Shown here: positions 25,391-32,097 of the stretch, in pieces
How the letters are laid out: each line of letters starts with the position of its first letter
How positions within the stretch are numbered: the first letter of the stretch is position 1
NCBI GenBank assembly: GCA_002392745.1
Contig: DGHR01000013.1
Span: forward strand, 104,465-168,464
DNA length: 64,000 bases
Reading direction: 5' to 3'
From: Bacteroidales bacterium UBA3843
GTDB taxonomy: Bacteria > Bacteroidota > Bacteroidia > Bacteroidales > Paludibacteraceae
The notes under the pieces: generated by a model
What the model saw: the letters and a program-made list of their open reading frames with translations, nothing else
Told to the model about the DNA's origin: nothing
The model's database searches: none
Program-made: the position numbers and the translations under genes

Positions 25391-26049
25391 AGTATTTGTT
25401 TGTAATTGCGCTGCTCTGCCCATTTCTGCGGCGCGGCATGCGACACTATTATCTGCTCATCCACTATTTCCAACAATGGGATATCGGAAATACTGTCGGT
25501 GTAAAATATAGTATGCTCTCCTTTCTTTCGCAACTCGCGGAAAAACACAAGTTTATTTCCCCTCATGCAATCCAAGCCTTGCATTTTCCCTGTGCACAAC
25601 CCGTTTTGGAATTCTATGCGCGATGACACATATTCTCGTATCCCGTAATGCGCCGCGAAATGACGGATATATATATCATACCCACCGGATAGAAGGCAAA
25701 CTCTGTCGCCGTCGGTGATATGTGCTTGCATTTGCTGAACTGCCGGAGCAATCTCGTTGGGCAATAATTCCTGCTCAAAGTATTTCTGGGCCAATTGGTC
25801 ACAGGTGGAATAATCCAGACCCTTCAACTGCCACAAAATCATGCGCTTATGCCAATTGTTCGCTTTGTTTATCCTGTTATATATCTTGAATAATTTCAGT
25901 TTCTCCATTGTCCGCACCAGGAATTGCCGTAGCCGTGTAGACTTGGACTGCGGAGCGTTTCGCAAACAGAAACTGACATATCTGTCCGCCGTTTGGAATC
26001 GGATTAGTGTCCCGCAAAAATCAAATATGACTAACCGATGTTCAGACAT
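25381..26049 (-). CDS. HAD-family phosphatase-like protein (DFCGT motif)
   Basis: 222 residues of HAD-IB type. Motif I is DFCGTL (Asp10, Cys12), motif II a Ser in LLSGGYDIYI near 119, Lys in RGNKLVF, and motif III TDSISDIPLL. The second Asp of the usual DxD is Cys here, so acid-base catalysis may be altered. HAD proteins with DFCGT occur in other capsule loci and could still remove phosphate. Lies between the HisC-like aminotransferase (8-base overlap) and TupA. Confidence 0.8.
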   Translation of the reverse strand: MSEHRLVIFDFCGTLIRFQTADRYVSFCLRNAPQSKSTRLRQFLVRTMEKLKLFKIYNRINKANNWHKRMILWQLKGLDYSTCDQLAQKYFEQELLPNEIAPAVQQMQAHITDGDRVCLLSGGYDIYIRHFAAHYGIREYVSSRIEFQNGLCTGKMQGLDCMRGNKLVFFRELRKKGEHTIFYTDSISDIPLLEIVDEQIIVSHAAPQKWAEQRNYKQILWN

Positions 26050-27139
26050 AATAAGATTTTATATTCGCTATCACCTGCTCCATTTGTTGTTTGGTTCCAC
26101 ACGTTATGCGGAAACAGTTACGTACAATTGGGCTTTGCATTGTATCACGCACAAATATATTGCGCGATGCCAGGAAACGGAGTAAATCCATTTTCTTCTC
26201 GTAGGATTCAAATTGCATTAATACAAAATTACCGTAACTGTTATAGACCTTGATATGGGGATTTTGCGCCATCTCCGATATAAAATACTCCTTTCCGGCG
26301 CTCACCTCACGAACGTAATTCCGCATATACTCTACATCCTCAAGTGCTGCGATTGCTGCAGTCTGGGTTATCGTTGAGATGTTTTTCGGGTTGCGGATGC
26401 GATTGATAAACTGCACGTTCTCTTTCGAGGCAATCAAATAGCCGAAACGGAAATTGGCTAAAGCAAACGCTTTAGACATTGTCCTGGAAATCAATATGTT
26501 ATCGTATTTCAGCACTAAATCTTTCGCTGTTATGCCGGAAAACTCGGAATAGGCCTCGTCTATCAGGAACAATGTATCCGGAAACTCTTTGAGTAAATGT
26601 TCTATATATTCTACCGAATGCTGGTTTCCCGTAGGATTATTCGGATTGCATATATAGACCACTGCCGGTTCCTTTTCTAATATATCCCGCTCAAACCTCG
26701 CCGCGTCGAACGAAAAATCTTCATTATAATTAGAGAAGAACACATCCGCCCCGTTCGCTTGACATGTCAAACGGAAATTATCATACGATGGACCGAGTAT
26801 CATTACCGGATCGCCAACGCCGATAAACACCTTGCAGATATACTCATGGAGCGCGTCTGAACTCGCGAAATATTGCACATTCTCCACCGGCAAACCCACA
26901 TAAGATGCAAGTAGATTCAGCAAATGCTCATTATTGGTTGTGGGATACAGATGAAAAAAATCCGGTTGACTCAATAATTCCATGATTCGCTGTTTTACCA
27001 ACGGAGACGGAGCGATTGTGGCCTCGTTCCAATCCAGTTTTAACATCTCTTCCCGCTCATGAGGAGATACAGACCATATAGCATGAGATGCTAATTTATA
27101 CGGGCTGATATTGCGTAAATACTTATTCGGGAAACGCAT
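26042..27139 (-). CDS. HisC-like PLP-dependent aminotransferase of glycan cluster
   Basis: 365 residues, fold-type I class II aminotransferase. Signs: LDWNEATIAPSP near 35, ASSDALHEYI near 91, ICNPNNPTG near 161-169, LIDEAYSEF near 190, and the PLP-lysine segment SRTMSKAFALANFRFGYL near 217-234. Closest to histidinol-phosphate aminotransferase, but it sits in a glycan locus with an HAD phosphatase directly downstream. A plausible role is amination of a small phosphorylated keto-alcohol before phosphate removal; this is inference. The start ATG follows a 276-base spacer. Confidence 0.82.
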   Translation of the reverse strand: MRFPNKYLRNISPYKLASHAIWSVSPHEREEMLKLDWNEATIAPSPLVKQRIMELLSQPDFFHLYPTTNNEHLLNLLASYVGLPVENVQYFASSDALHEYICKVFIGVGDPVMILGPSYDNFRLTCQANGADVFFSNYNEDFSFDAARFERDILEKEPAVVYICNPNNPTGNQHSVEYIEHLLKEFPDTLFLIDEAYSEFSGITAKDLVLKYDNILISRTMSKAFALANFRFGYLIASKENVQFINRIRNPKNISTITQTAAIAALEDVEYMRNYVREVSAGKEYFISEMAQNPHIKVYNSYGNFVLMQFESYEKKMDLLRFLASRNIFVRDTMQSPIVRNCFRITCGTKQQMEQVIANIKSYYV

Positions 27140-27415
27140 AGTATTTTGATTTTTTTTAGTTCCTTGCTATGACCGTTTGGGCTTGGGGGACACTTTTTGT
27201 CTCCAAATGCTCTGTTCGCTTGATATGGTTATGATTTTTTTCGAACGCTCTGTTCAAAAACAAAACGTTAGTTGTTCTTAGTTGTTCTTAGTGATTCTTA
27301 GTGATATTTAGTGATTCTCGGACCTGTCAGCTATCTGAACCCTGTTCAAGTACCACTCAAAAGCCACCTGTTAATGTGCAAGTATTTTGCATTTTCTGTT
27401 TTTTGGTGCACACGC
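27140..27415. other. intergenic region with microrepeats, between kdsD and HisC-like gene
   Basis: No gene seen. Holds a GAACAGAGC repeat (minus strand, about 27210 and 27250) and the 10-base tandem repeat described separately. No convincing TTTG/TAnnTTTG promoter was found for the downstream glycan cluster. Confidence 0.5.
27268..27317 (+). repeat. five-copy 10-base tandem repeat
   Basis: Units TTAGTTGTTC, TTAGTTGTTC, TTAGTGATTC, TTAGTGATAT, TTAGTGATTC, in register without gaps. Lies between the glycan cluster and kdsD. Confidence 0.85.
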
Positions 27416-28465
27416 TCAATGATAAAACCTTGTGCCGGGGAGGCAAGAGAAGGAATCTATCACACCCACTACGTGAGGGGATACCCCACCCGACTTCCCC
27501 TCTAAAGAGGAGACAGAATTCTCTTCCACCACTATCAGCGTGTGTATCGAATGATGGTTCATCGTTTCTCCCGCCTCTACAATCTTGGCATCCTTTGAGA
27601 TGGTCTTCGGGTGCTTATTCATTATATCTTCCACTTTTGTCTCAAAGAACTCCTGTCCTAACCGCACCATCGCCCGCCGTATATCCCCATCGGTTATTAT
27701 TCCTTCCAAAATTTTTTCTCTCTCTCCTGAAGGGAGAGCCGGAGAAGGGTTAATCACAATTCCTATTCCCAGAGTGCCTTTTGTCACAATCTCGATGGCC
27801 TCGGACATTTGCATGTCGGGTGTGAGGAACGGGAGATTTTCTTTGACCATCACATCTTCCACTTTCGCAAGCAGTTTGCGTCCGAGGTCTCCTCCCGGAT
27901 GAAGACGTGCGAAATCGGTCGGTTGGAAATGGTTGGCCTCCACCAACGCACAAGCAAGCGCATCACCAAGTGCCAGTGTTGCGGTCGTAGATGCCGTCGG
28001 TATAAGGTTGAGGGGATCCGCCTCTTTCTCCACAGCAATGCTCAGATGCACTTCGGAACAACGTGCCAGAGGCGAGTCGGCGTTGCTTGACATTCCGATA
28101 ATAGGAATCTTCTTTGCTTGAATAATCGGCAGGAAACGAACCAATTCCTCCGTAGCTCCTGAATAGGAGATTGCCAATACGAGGTCGTTCGAAGAGATCA
28201 TTCCCAAATCACCGTGATAGGCATCCAATGGGTTGAGAAAGAATGCCGGTATACCGGTAGATGCCAGCGTTGCTGCAATCTTCGAACCGATATGTCCGGA
28301 CTTGCCGACACCCGTTACTACCACTTTCCCTTCGCATGCACGAATCAGTTCCACCGCTTTGATAAAGTTCTCATCCAGGCGTGGACGAAGTGATTGAATA
28401 GCTGCCGCTTCACATTCCAAACAATGCGCGGCTTGCCGGATTATGTCATTATTTATCATGACCAT
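27416..28465 (-). CDS. kdsD: arabinose-5-phosphate isomerase with in-frame repeat insertions
   Basis: Interconverts ribulose 5-phosphate and arabinose 5-phosphate, the first step to Kdo for lipopolysaccharide. 349 residues. SIS domain with VVTGVGKSGHIGSKIAATLASTG (about 49-72), SYSGATEEL and the LHPGGDLGRKL loop (about 203-213), then two CBS domains ending in GVIDSF. Two stretches do not look like family sequence: INPSPALPSGEREKI in the first CBS and ENSVSSLEGKSGGVSPH in the second. Both are encoded by GC-rich family A repeats. A tail of about ten residues follows GVIDSF. Function may be retained since both inserts fall in loops. ATG 28459 is an alternative start. Overlaps the GT4 gene by 17 bases. 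Confidence 0.9.
   Translation of the reverse strand: MVMINNDIIRQAAHCLECEAAAIQSLRPRLDENFIKAVELIRACEGKVVVTGVGKSGHIGSKIAATLASTGIPAFFLNPLDAYHGDLGMISSNDLVLAISYSGATEELVRFLPIIQAKKIPIIGMSSNADSPLARCSEVHLSIAVEKEADPLNLIPTASTTATLALGDALACALVEANHFQPTDFARLHPGGDLGRKLLAKVEDVMVKENLPFLTPDMQMSEAIEIVTKGTLGIGIVINPSPALPSGEREKILEGIITDGDIRRAMVRLGQEFFETKVEDIMNKHPKTISKDAKIVEAGETMNHHSIHTLIVVEENSVSSLEGKSGGVSPHVVGVIDSFSCLPGTRFYH
27472..27530. repeat. family A repeat inside kdsD, near C-terminus
   Basis: Includes GGGATACCCCACCCGACTTC and CCCCTCTAAAGAGGAG, an inverted-repeat core. It is translated in the minus frame and splits the second CBS domain. Confidence 0.65.
27715..27756. repeat. family A repeat inside kdsD, first CBS domain
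   Basis: CTCTCTCCTGAAGGGAGAG (inverted repeat) followed by CCGGAGAAGGG. Translated in frame as part of kdsD. Confidence 0.65.
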
Positions 28466-29618
28466 ATATTTTTAAGAATGCGGCAGTCATGTTCGACCAC
28501 GCATATTTGATTTTCTCTTTTTGGAGGTATGATGTATAATCCTCCTGGCGGTTATTGGTAAAATAATCAAGCATGTCTTCTGCAATCGCCTCTGCCGAAG
28601 GTTCGCAGGCATAACCCATCTGATGGTCGTGAACAATCTCGCCCAACCCGCCCACGTTAGTGACAAGCATGGGTTTCTCGAAATGAAAAGCCACTTGTGT
28701 CACACCTGATTGCGTAGCCGATTTATAGGGCTGAACGATGAGATCGGCTGCTCCGAAATACTTCCTCAGATCGGCATCAGGGATGAACTCATTACGCAGA
28801 ATAACCCGTTCGTCAAGTCCATTCGCAGTTATCTGAGCGCGGTATTTGTCTTCATTCTCGTAGAACTCGCCGGCGATAATCAGTTGCAATTCAGGGAGCC
28901 GGTCTTTCACTTTTGCAAAGGCATCAAGGAGCAAATCGAGTCCTTTATAGGCACGCACTAATCCGAAGAAAAGCATATAGTTCTTCTTGGGGTCTAAGCC
29001 CAATGCCTTGCATGCTTCCTCTTTCGTCATTCGTTCGCCGTAATGGTCATAGATGGGATGCGGAGAGAAAGCCTTTGGTTTAATGGAGAGTTGAGAACTG
29101 AGACTTGAGGATTCTATCTTTTCAATATCTTTTAACACACTGTCAGATAGCGCCACAAAACCGTCTTGGGAAGCCACAAAATAGGGAGCAAAGAGTTTAT
29201 CCAGTACGGAAGGTTCGTGGGGCATCATATTGTGCACCAAAGCTATTGCCTTGGTTTTTCCATTACGCCTTGCAATACGGGATATTAGCCCGTAGGCAGG
29301 GGCAAAGAACGCCATCCAATAGCAGCATATCAACAAATCGGGTGCCGCTTTTCTGATTTGTTTTCCCACCTTTAGCCAATTCAACGGATTGCAGGAATTG
29401 AGCACACGGCGCACGTTCAGGTTCTCCGGAGCATTTTCTGCCGAATATTGCGTCTTGCCCGGAAAGAGGAACGAGGGGTATTGGAGCGTAAAGGTCCACA
29501 CTTCCACTTCGTGCCCTTCTTCTGCGAACTGTCTTGCCAGACGCTCATTGAACGTCGCCAGTCCGCCGCGGTAAGGCCACGACGTACCTAAAATAACTAT
29601 TTTCATCTTCTTGCTCAT
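28449..29618 (-). CDS. glycosyltransferase family 4
   Basis: 389 residues of GT-B fold. N-terminus ILGTSWPYRGGLATFNERLA (Gly-rich acceptor loop), ALVHNMMPHE near 128, and the C-terminal donor site FFGLVRAYKGLDLLLDAF near 218-235, then LIVQPYKSATQSGVTQVAF near 297-315 with a conserved position normally held by Glu (here in the SGVTQ loop). GT4 enzymes transfer a sugar from a nucleotide to a lipid-linked or surface acceptor. A seven-base CTCAAGT-like microrepeat (29088-29115) codes an SSSLSSQLS stretch. Overlaps kdsD and ispD. Confidence 0.86.
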   Translation of the reverse strand: MSKKMKIVILGTSWPYRGGLATFNERLARQFAEEGHEVEVWTFTLQYPSFLFPGKTQYSAENAPENLNVRRVLNSCNPLNWLKVGKQIRKAAPDLLICCYWMAFFAPAYGLISRIARRNGKTKAIALVHNMMPHEPSVLDKLFAPYFVASQDGFVALSDSVLKDIEKIESSSLSSQLSIKPKAFSPHPIYDHYGERMTKEEACKALGLDPKKNYMLFFGLVRAYKGLDLLLDAFAKVKDRLPELQLIIAGEFYENEDKYRAQITANGLDERVILRNEFIPDADLRKYFGAADLIVQPYKSATQSGVTQVAFHFEKPMLVTNVGGLGEIVHDHQMGYACEPSAEAIAEDMLDYFTNNRQEDYTSYLQKEKIKYAWSNMTAAFLKIYGHDK

Positions 29619-30301
29619 CGGTTTGCCAGGTCTTCCTTGTACGTTATTTTCTTGTTGGTCTCGTCGCCTTCGACGATGAACACTTCCACTTCGGGGTTAT
29701 ACTTCATCAAAATGCCCACATCGTCCGTCGCTTCAATCTTTCCTTTTTCTATTGCGCGCATGTATGCAGGTCCGATAACCAAATAATGGAAAGCCTGCGG
29801 CGTTTGGGCGCGCATATACTCTTTGCGATTCGGGATATGCTCCACTTTCGCATTATGTACGTGGTACAAGGTATCCGTAACCGGGACCGCCACCGTTACC
29901 GCCAGGTGCGTTTTGAGTGCCTCTGCTACGCGACGCAGGATATCCTGCGAGACGAAAGGCCGTGCCGCATCGTGGAACCAGTAGAACGTATCCGGATCTT
30001 TCTTGTCATCCTTGAGGAATAATGAGATGGCGTTCCAAGAGCTCTCCCATCGTTCGCTGCCTCCGGAGATGATCTGCTTCACTTTGCGCCACGAGTTGCG
30101 TGCCACGATAGCTTCCGCCTCCGGTATCCAGTCGGGGTGCATCACAATGACGATCTCATGGATCGGAACCGCCTGTTCGAAGGCATCGACCGAGTGCTCG
30201 AGTATCGTTCGTCCGTCGGGTAACGGCAAGAACTGCTTCGGCGTCTCTCCGCCCACTCTGCTTCCGGTTCCTCCGGCTAATATGATTGCAATATTTTTCA
30301 T
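29615..30301 (-). CDS. ispD: 2-C-methyl-D-erythritol 4-phosphate cytidylyltransferase family protein
   Basis: 228 residues. Makes CDP-methylerythritol in isoprenoid synthesis, or CDP-ribitol in TarI-type relatives. AIILAGGTGSRVGGETPKQFLPL (residues 5-27) is the CTP-binding loop with the catalytic Arg and Lys; HDAARPFVS near 108-116, AVPVTDTL and RAQTPQAF near 162-169 complete the site. Neighbours thiL and a kdsC-like gene favour the housekeeping IspD, but the glycan genes downstream leave the CDP-alditol possibility open. Four-base overlap with the GT4 gene. Confidence 0.88.
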   Translation of the reverse strand: MKNIAIILAGGTGSRVGGETPKQFLPLPDGRTILEHSVDAFEQAVPIHEIVIVMHPDWIPEAEAIVARNSWRKVKQIISGGSERWESSWNAISLFLKDDKKDPDTFYWFHDAARPFVSQDILRRVAEALKTHLAVTVAVPVTDTLYHVHNAKVEHIPNRKEYMRAQTPQAFHYLVIGPAYMRAIEKGKIEATDDVGILMKYNPEVEVFIVEGDETNKKITYKEDLANR

Positions 30302-30389
30302 CCGTATTTACCTCGTATTGCCCTCGTTTTTACCTCGTGATAATCTCGATTCGATAGTCTCTCGATAGTGTCTCGCCAGTCTGATTTGG
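30302..30389 (-). repeat. ACCTCG/CTCGAT short-period repeat spacer (partner of 11239)
   Basis: CTCG recurs every 11-14 bases through the spacer between ispD and the kdsC-like gene. Its right end (about 30340-30398, reading into the kdsC-like stop) is the inverted partner of the repeat after kduI. Confidence 0.75.
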
Positions 30390-30887
30390 CTATATATGCG
30401 CGAGGATGGCATCGCAGATCTCGCGTATGGCCCCTTGTCCGCCGGGGATGGTTAGTATCCGTATATGGGGTATTGCTTTTATCTCGGGCCTCGCATTCGG
30501 CGGACAGCAGGGGAAGCCGACTGCCGAGAGCAGGTCAATATCGTTGATGTCGTCTCCCACATAACAGACCTCATCGAGCGTGATCCCGAGTTGGGCGCAT
30601 ATCTCCGAAGCAGCCTGGAGTTTGGTCAGGCAATTCGGGTTGACCTTACTTCCGACGCCGAGGTAGAGGAACTGCAGTTTGAGTTTCTCCGCGCGGGCTT
30701 TTACCACAGGCGATTGTTCGGAGGTCAAGATGCCGCAAGGGATGCCGGCCTGCTGGAGGCAGACCATGCCCATTCCGTCATAGACACAGAAACGCTTCAT
30801 CACTTCGCCTTCGGCGGAATAATACATGCCTCCGTCCGTGAGGCAGCCGTCCACGTCAGTGAGAAATAATCGTACTTTATTTACCAT
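30390..30887 (-). CDS. kdsC: KdsC-like HAD phosphatase (Kdo-8-phosphate phosphatase family)
   Basis: 165 residues from ATG 30887 (a start at 30902 would add five residues that are microrepeat-coded). HAD subfamily IIIA without cap: motif I LTDVDGCLTDGG (Asp11, Asp13), motif II ILTSEQS, Lys in the KLKLQ/GSK region, and motif III VGDDINDIDLL. It fits dephosphorylation of Kdo 8-phosphate, consistent with kdsD nearby. The upstream spacer has an AAATGG microrepeat (about 30880-30932). Confidence 0.85.
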   Translation of the reverse strand: MVNKVRLFLTDVDGCLTDGGMYYSAEGEVMKRFCVYDGMGMVCLQQAGIPCGILTSEQSPVVKARAEKLKLQFLYLGVGSKVNPNCLTKLQAASEICAQLGITLDEVCYVGDDINDIDLLSAVGFPCCPPNARPEIKAIPHIRILTIPGGQGAIREICDAILAHI

Positions 30888-30922
30888 TTGGTCATTTGCC
30901 ATGTGTCCATTTATTTGGCCAT

Positions 30923-31969
30923 TTACTCATTGAAGGCGTTCCAGCCTTGGGCTTTGAGGGCGAGTTCTTCGCCGTTACGGCCAATGAGGTTACATCCGTA
31001 TTCAGGTTTGGTAATATGCCCGATGATATATAGGTCGTCAATCGGAATCAGTTTCTCGTAATCGTCCAAGGAGCATGTGAAGAGCAGTTCGTAGTCTTCT
31101 CCTCCGTTGAGTGCACAAGTGACGATATTGAGGTTCATTTCCTCCGCCAGCGCCGCAGCCTGGAAATCGATTGGGAGTTTGTCTTCATAGACACAGCACC
31201 CCACTCCGCTCTGCGAACAGATATGCATGAGTTCGGACGAAAGACCATCCGACACATCCATCATCGCTGTGGGCTTGACACCTGCCTTGCGCAACGCTTC
31301 CAAAATATCCCGTCTTGCTTCTGGCTTCAACTGCCGCTCCAGGAGATATTCCTTGCCTTCAAAGGCGGAAATGCTCTCTCCCTTGAGGGGAGAGTTGGAG
31401 AGGGGTTCCCACACCAACCTTTCTCTCTCAAGGAGTTGCAGACCCATATAGGCTGTTCCGAGGTTTCCGGAAACACAAATAAGGTCGTTGAGTTTGGCAC
31501 CATTACGATACACAATATCTTTGGCGGCAGCCGTTCCAAGGCACGTGATAGAGATGGTCAATCCTGTCATGGATGCACAGGTGTCTCCGCCGACAAGGTC
31601 CACTCCGTACCGTTCACAAGCGAGACGAATACCGGAATAGAGTTCCTCCAATTGCTCTACCGAGAAGCGTTTGGACACTCCAAGAGAGACCGTAATCTGG
31701 GTTGGCGTACCATTCATGGCGTAAACATCAGAGAAATTGACCACGGCAGCCTTGTAACCGAGATGCTTGAGAGGCACATACTCCAGATTGAAATGAATGC
31801 CCTCGAGGAGCATATCCGTCGTCATGAGAACTTTCTTAGCGCCGAAATCCATCACGGCACAATCGTCTCCAACCCCCTTTTTCGTAGAGGGTTGCACATT
31901 TTTGATATCTTTGGTAAGATGCTTAATCAAGCCAAACTCACCCATTGTAGAAATTTCCGTTCTTGCCAT
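30923..31969 (-). CDS. thiL: thiamine-phosphate kinase with in-frame repeat insertion
   Basis: Makes thiamine diphosphate from thiamine monophosphate and ATP. 348 residues from ATG 31969. GVGDDCAV near 32-39 and MTTDMLLEGIHFN near 50-62 bind metal and substrate; GGDTCASMTG and MMDVSDGL are the other PurM-type motifs, followed by LNGGEDYELLF. Between MGLQLLERE and LLERQLKPEARRDI lies a stretch with PLSNSPLKGESISA coded by a family A repeat (31374-31436); relatives have an unrelated loop there. Promoter at 31988. First gene of the minus-strand run toward kdsD. Confidence 0.92.
   Translation of the reverse strand: MARTEISTMGEFGLIKHLTKDIKNVQPSTKKGVGDDCAVMDFGAKKVLMTTDMLLEGIHFNLEYVPLKHLGYKAAVVNFSDVYAMNGTPTQITVSLGVSKRFSVEQLEELYSGIRLACERYGVDLVGGDTCASMTGLTISITCLGTAAAKDIVYRNGAKLNDLICVSGNLGTAYMGLQLLERERLVWEPLSNSPLKGESISAFEGKEYLLERQLKPEARRDILEALRKAGVKPTAMMDVSDGLSSELMHICSQSGVGCCVYEDKLPIDFQAAALAEEMNLNIVTCALNGGEDYELLFTCSLDDYEKLIPIDDLYIIGHITKPEYGCNLIGRNGEELALKAQGWNAFNE
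31374..31436. repeat. family A repeat inside thiL
   Basis: CTCTCTCCCTTGAGGGGAGAG, an inverted repeat, then TTGGAGAGGGG, then a partial second copy with CTCTCTCAAGGAG. Read in frame by thiL. Confidence 0.7.
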
Positions 31970-31987
31970 ACTAATCCAAATTGGCTG

Positions 31988-32019
31988 CAAATTTACTACT
32001 TTTTTTTTACATACGCAAG
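31988..32019 (-). promoter_or_regulatory. promoter of thiL
   Basis: Minus strand: CTTG (CAAG at 32016-32019), a 20-base spacer with an A-run, TAAATTTG (31988-31995). The upstream part CGCGCTTGCGTATGT is also found in the ruvA promoter. Confidence 0.78.
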
Positions 32020-32048
32020 CGCGTGCGAATTATTTTGAATAAAAGGAC

Positions 32049-32080
32049 AAAAAAAAGGACACCCGGTCGGATGTCCTTTT
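32049..32080 (-). terminator. terminator of the putative secreted protein gene
   Basis: AAAGGACA (32054-32061) pairs with TGTCCTTT (32072-32079); on the minus strand a T-run follows. Confidence 0.8.
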
Positions 32081-32097
32081 CCATGAAACGAGCCTGT

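Noticed and set aside
20472..27139. Complete capsule locus
   Set aside because: No Wzx, Wzy, priming transferase or export genes in the window.
29615..30301. IspD homologue as CDP-ribitol synthase for the glycan cluster
   Set aside because: Neighbours thiL and kdsC-like point to housekeeping; no TarJ partner is present. Not excluded, only less likely.
31223..32038. 271-residue plus-strand frame
   Set aside because: Antisense of thiL and its promoter.
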